Shown here piece by piece: positions 61,632-64,000 of a stretch of DNA of 64,000 nt. The stretch spans positions 3,538,501 to 3,602,500 of the forward strand of contig CALZFC010000026.1 of the NCBI GenBank assembly GCA_945643635.1, read 5' to 3'. The notes under the pieces are model-generated. The model worked only from the letters and a program-made list of their open reading frames with translations. It searched no databases and was not told the DNA's origin. Each line of letters begins with the position of its first letter. Positions within the stretch are counted from its first letter, which is position 1. This stretch comes from Allodiplogaster sudhausi (Eukaryota > Nematoda > Chromadorea > Rhabditida > Diplogasteridae). Both the position numbers and the translations under genes were made by a program.

Positions 61632-62204
61632 GTGAGTAAGCACGCTTTCTTTTATCTGTCGTTCTATTGGTATCCAATTATCCAATTCTATTGGCTTCCC
61701 CCAAAGGGGCTCCAAATGGTCGGGCGAGTTGCTAATTTGCGCAAGCCAGCTGCTTTCCGAGTGCCTTGACAAGGAATTGACAGCACTGAATGGCCTCCAC
61801 TTCTATGTACTCCACTGCCTTTTCATGTCAGCGTGCGTCGAAAGTGCAATATTCTTCTGGATGACGATGTGGATGGAAGTGGTACAGAAGAGATTAGCGC
61901 TTTCTCTTGTTAGCATTCCATGTCGTTAACATGGCGTAAATAATTATAATTGTCCGTGTGCACTTTTTTGTGCTCGAAAGTGTAATTGGATTGATAAGAT
62001 GTGGAGAGAACGTAAATGGGGATGGGTGAAGCAAAGCAATGAGATTAATCTCTTGGAATGTTGGCTGAACACCGCAGAGACACGTCGCAGCACTCCAATC
62101 CGACACCCCTCGCATGGCTAATCGTGTTCACCCCCCGCTGCTCTCATTCCCCTGCTCGTCTGCTTTGGTGTCGTCTGACGCCATCACTCGCTGTTCCACC
62201 ATGC

Positions 62205-62208
<4 letters not shown>

Positions 62209-62246
<38 letters not shown>
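62209..62246. repeat. (CT)n tract
   Basis: Perfect CT dinucleotide run on the plus strand. A GA-rich stretch follows at about 62548-62602. Confidence 0.85.
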
Positions 62247-62248
<2 letters not shown>

Positions 62249-63202
62249 CTCTAACTTCTCATTTATCGCTCTCAAGCTCCTTGCTCTCTCTTGCCGCTCG
62301 CATTTGTTTCCCAGTATCAGTGAAGATTCCTTCGAATTCTCGAGAGACAGAAGCGCAGCCGGTGGCAGGGCCGCTACCATTCGCCTCAATTTGGGTAAAG
62401 AAAGGAACACTACGCAACTTTTGCTCACTTTTGGCTCTCACCGCATTGTGCTGGGGACCAATTGTCCAACTATGTAATTGTATGCTCATTAGCAAGCCTG
62501 TTATAAACGGTAGAACTATGATCTAGTCTTATTAAGCAAGTTATATTAGAGAGAAAGAGAGGATGAGAGAACGAGAGAGACAGAGAGAGAGAGAGAGAGA
62601 GTTAAAGAGAATAAGCGGGGCATTATTGTAGATACGGATGTCTGCTTTGAAGCGACGCGACGCCATTTTGCACTTGTGGCACGGCCTGAGCCATTTGGAG
62701 CGGAACTGCTTTGATTGGGTGTCGCGAGAACGGAAGGAAGAGAGGCGAGAAGAGAAGACACGGAGAAGAGGGAGCCTTTCCTCCTGCCTCCTCCTACCTC
62801 CTCTTCTCACCCTCATCCTCACAGAGTACGACTCCACGACTCCTCTTTTAATAGATTGTCGCAATCCCACTTCATAATATTGTCGTGTAGCCGGCAAACA
62901 ATCTGCCTTCCTACATCCAAGGCCTTCTTTTTTGTATTCTGAAAAGAGTGAAGCGAGAGAAAGGCGGGCAACTGGGCAAGAAAGGCAATGAGCAAGTGAT
63001 GCAGAATGATACGATTTATAAAGACTATTTAAATCTATATCTTTTCAATAATATGATTGCCGTTGATCTGTGAAAAATCTTCAATGGCACCGTCTCATTC
63101 CTCCGTGTTTGACTGTGCGTAATTGACGGTATTATTCTTCCCTGCACAATATCCGTTAAAATGGTCTGTTCCCTAATGTTTTCGTCTCATCTCCTCTCAC
63201 AG

Positions 63203-63271
63203 CCCGATTTCCTTTCGCCTCCCAATGCTGTTGACATGGCCAAGGAGGGCATCAACAAGGCAGAGCACTGA
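63203..63271 (+). CDS. Candidate terminal exon of an unidentified gene
   Basis: After a pyrimidine-rich CACAG acceptor, 22 codons are open in phase 0 and end in TGA at 63269-63271. The peptide is PDFLSPPNAVDMAKEGINKA followed by EH. An upstream partner in a compatible phase may be the open stretch at about 62327-62394, which ends ...PVAGPLPFASIW before GTAAAG. I do not recognise the protein. The last 700 bases of the window show CT-rich sequence only. Confidence 0.3.
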   Translation, partial: PDFLSPPNAVDMAKEGINKAEH

Positions 63272-64000
63272 CGCCGCCACTTTATTTCTTCTTCTTCATC
63301 GCTTCTCTTTCTTTCAATCCCGCTTGTCTTTCGTGTCGTTCTGTCACAAATTATTATAAACGCGAATAATAGTTGTATTCAAAGAATAGATTTCGCTGAT
63401 AAACCTGACCATAAAGAGAAATGAGTTACTAAAGTATGTGTTCTCTTACATTTTCGAGTGAACGATCCCTTCTGAGCGAGCCGCGTTCTATTCGTGCTAA
63501 TTCAGTTTGCTTGTCCTCTGCAGCTGCCACCCGGCAAGGAGAAGGAAGCACTGACAATGAGAAGTCTGTTGTGATGTGCTCGCGCGTTCAATCTGCGCAG
63601 CTGCGTCGTCTTCCCGCTCCTTTCTTTTATTTTTCCTCTTCCTAATCACAATCATTAGAGGGGGGAGGATGACTGACAACAGTGAAATGACGGAACAATT
63701 ATAAAATATGGCAGATGGTCGCAAGCCTTCTTTCTCAAAGGGTTCTCTCATCTGCCGCCATCTGTTACTCTCTACTTTCATTTTCCAATTCCCTTCCTGG
63801 ATTTTGGAATGTCTTCTGTACTATTTACATTTTTCTCACTGTCCTCCTCTCTATCGCTTTCTATCACTCTCTTTTTACATCTCTCTCTCTCCCCTGTTCA
63901 AAATTAATATGATCTCTCTGCTTTTCTCTCCCTCCCTCTCAGCACTCGCCCCTAGGCAACCCTTAACTTCGTTCTTCTTATATTTTCTTTTAGAGATTCC

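Overview
The window looks like nuclear DNA of a nematode. The genes have many exons, with introns from about 50 bases to several kb and T-rich ...CAG acceptors. The predicted proteins include two DEG/ENaC channels of nematode type, an NHLH/HLH-15-type bHLH factor and an ATGL-1-type lipase. Several starts sit within about 20 bases of a 3' splice site, as expected for spliced-leader trans-splicing, and one gene pair has operon-like spacing. I cannot name the genus. No bacterial, viral, tRNA, rRNA, CRISPR or transposon features were recognised.

Layout. 0.3-5.2 kb, minus: WDR26-type subunit of the GID/CTLH ubiquitin ligase, possibly with a start exon near 6.0 kb. 9.1-13.1 kb, plus: type I membrane protein with CUB and C-type lectin domains. 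14.2-15.7 kb, minus: ZDHHC16-like palmitoyltransferase. 16.0-20.5 kb, plus: API5 then TRAPPC12, possibly an operon. 22.8-26.4 and 29.1-32.0 kb, plus: two paralogous DEG/ENaC genes, with a small minus-strand hlh-15 gene (26.7-27.1 kb) between them. 33.5-40.8 kb, minus: ATGL/PNPLA2-like triacylglycerol lipase. 43.6-54.6 kb, plus: unidentified protein with an acidic N-terminus, a charged middle and a long proline-rich C-terminal half. 55.1-57.0 kb, plus: hnRNP A/B-like protein with two RRMs. From 57 kb to the end there are mostly simple repeats, with two weak candidate exons.

Most genes are conserved housekeeping functions: ubiquitin ligase scaffolding, protein palmitoylation, anti-apoptotic/nuclear, Golgi trafficking, lipolysis and RNA binding. 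The lineage-specific content is the channel pair around hlh-15, the CUB/lectin receptor and the proline-rich protein. The non-coding DNA is unusually rich in (GA)n/(CT)n tracts. In the two largest transcription units, ATGL and the proline-rich gene, the tracts tend to be pyrimidine on the sense strand.

Exon structures were worked out by hand from reading-frame phase, splice dinucleotides and remembered family sequences. Gene spans are more reliable than individual junctions.
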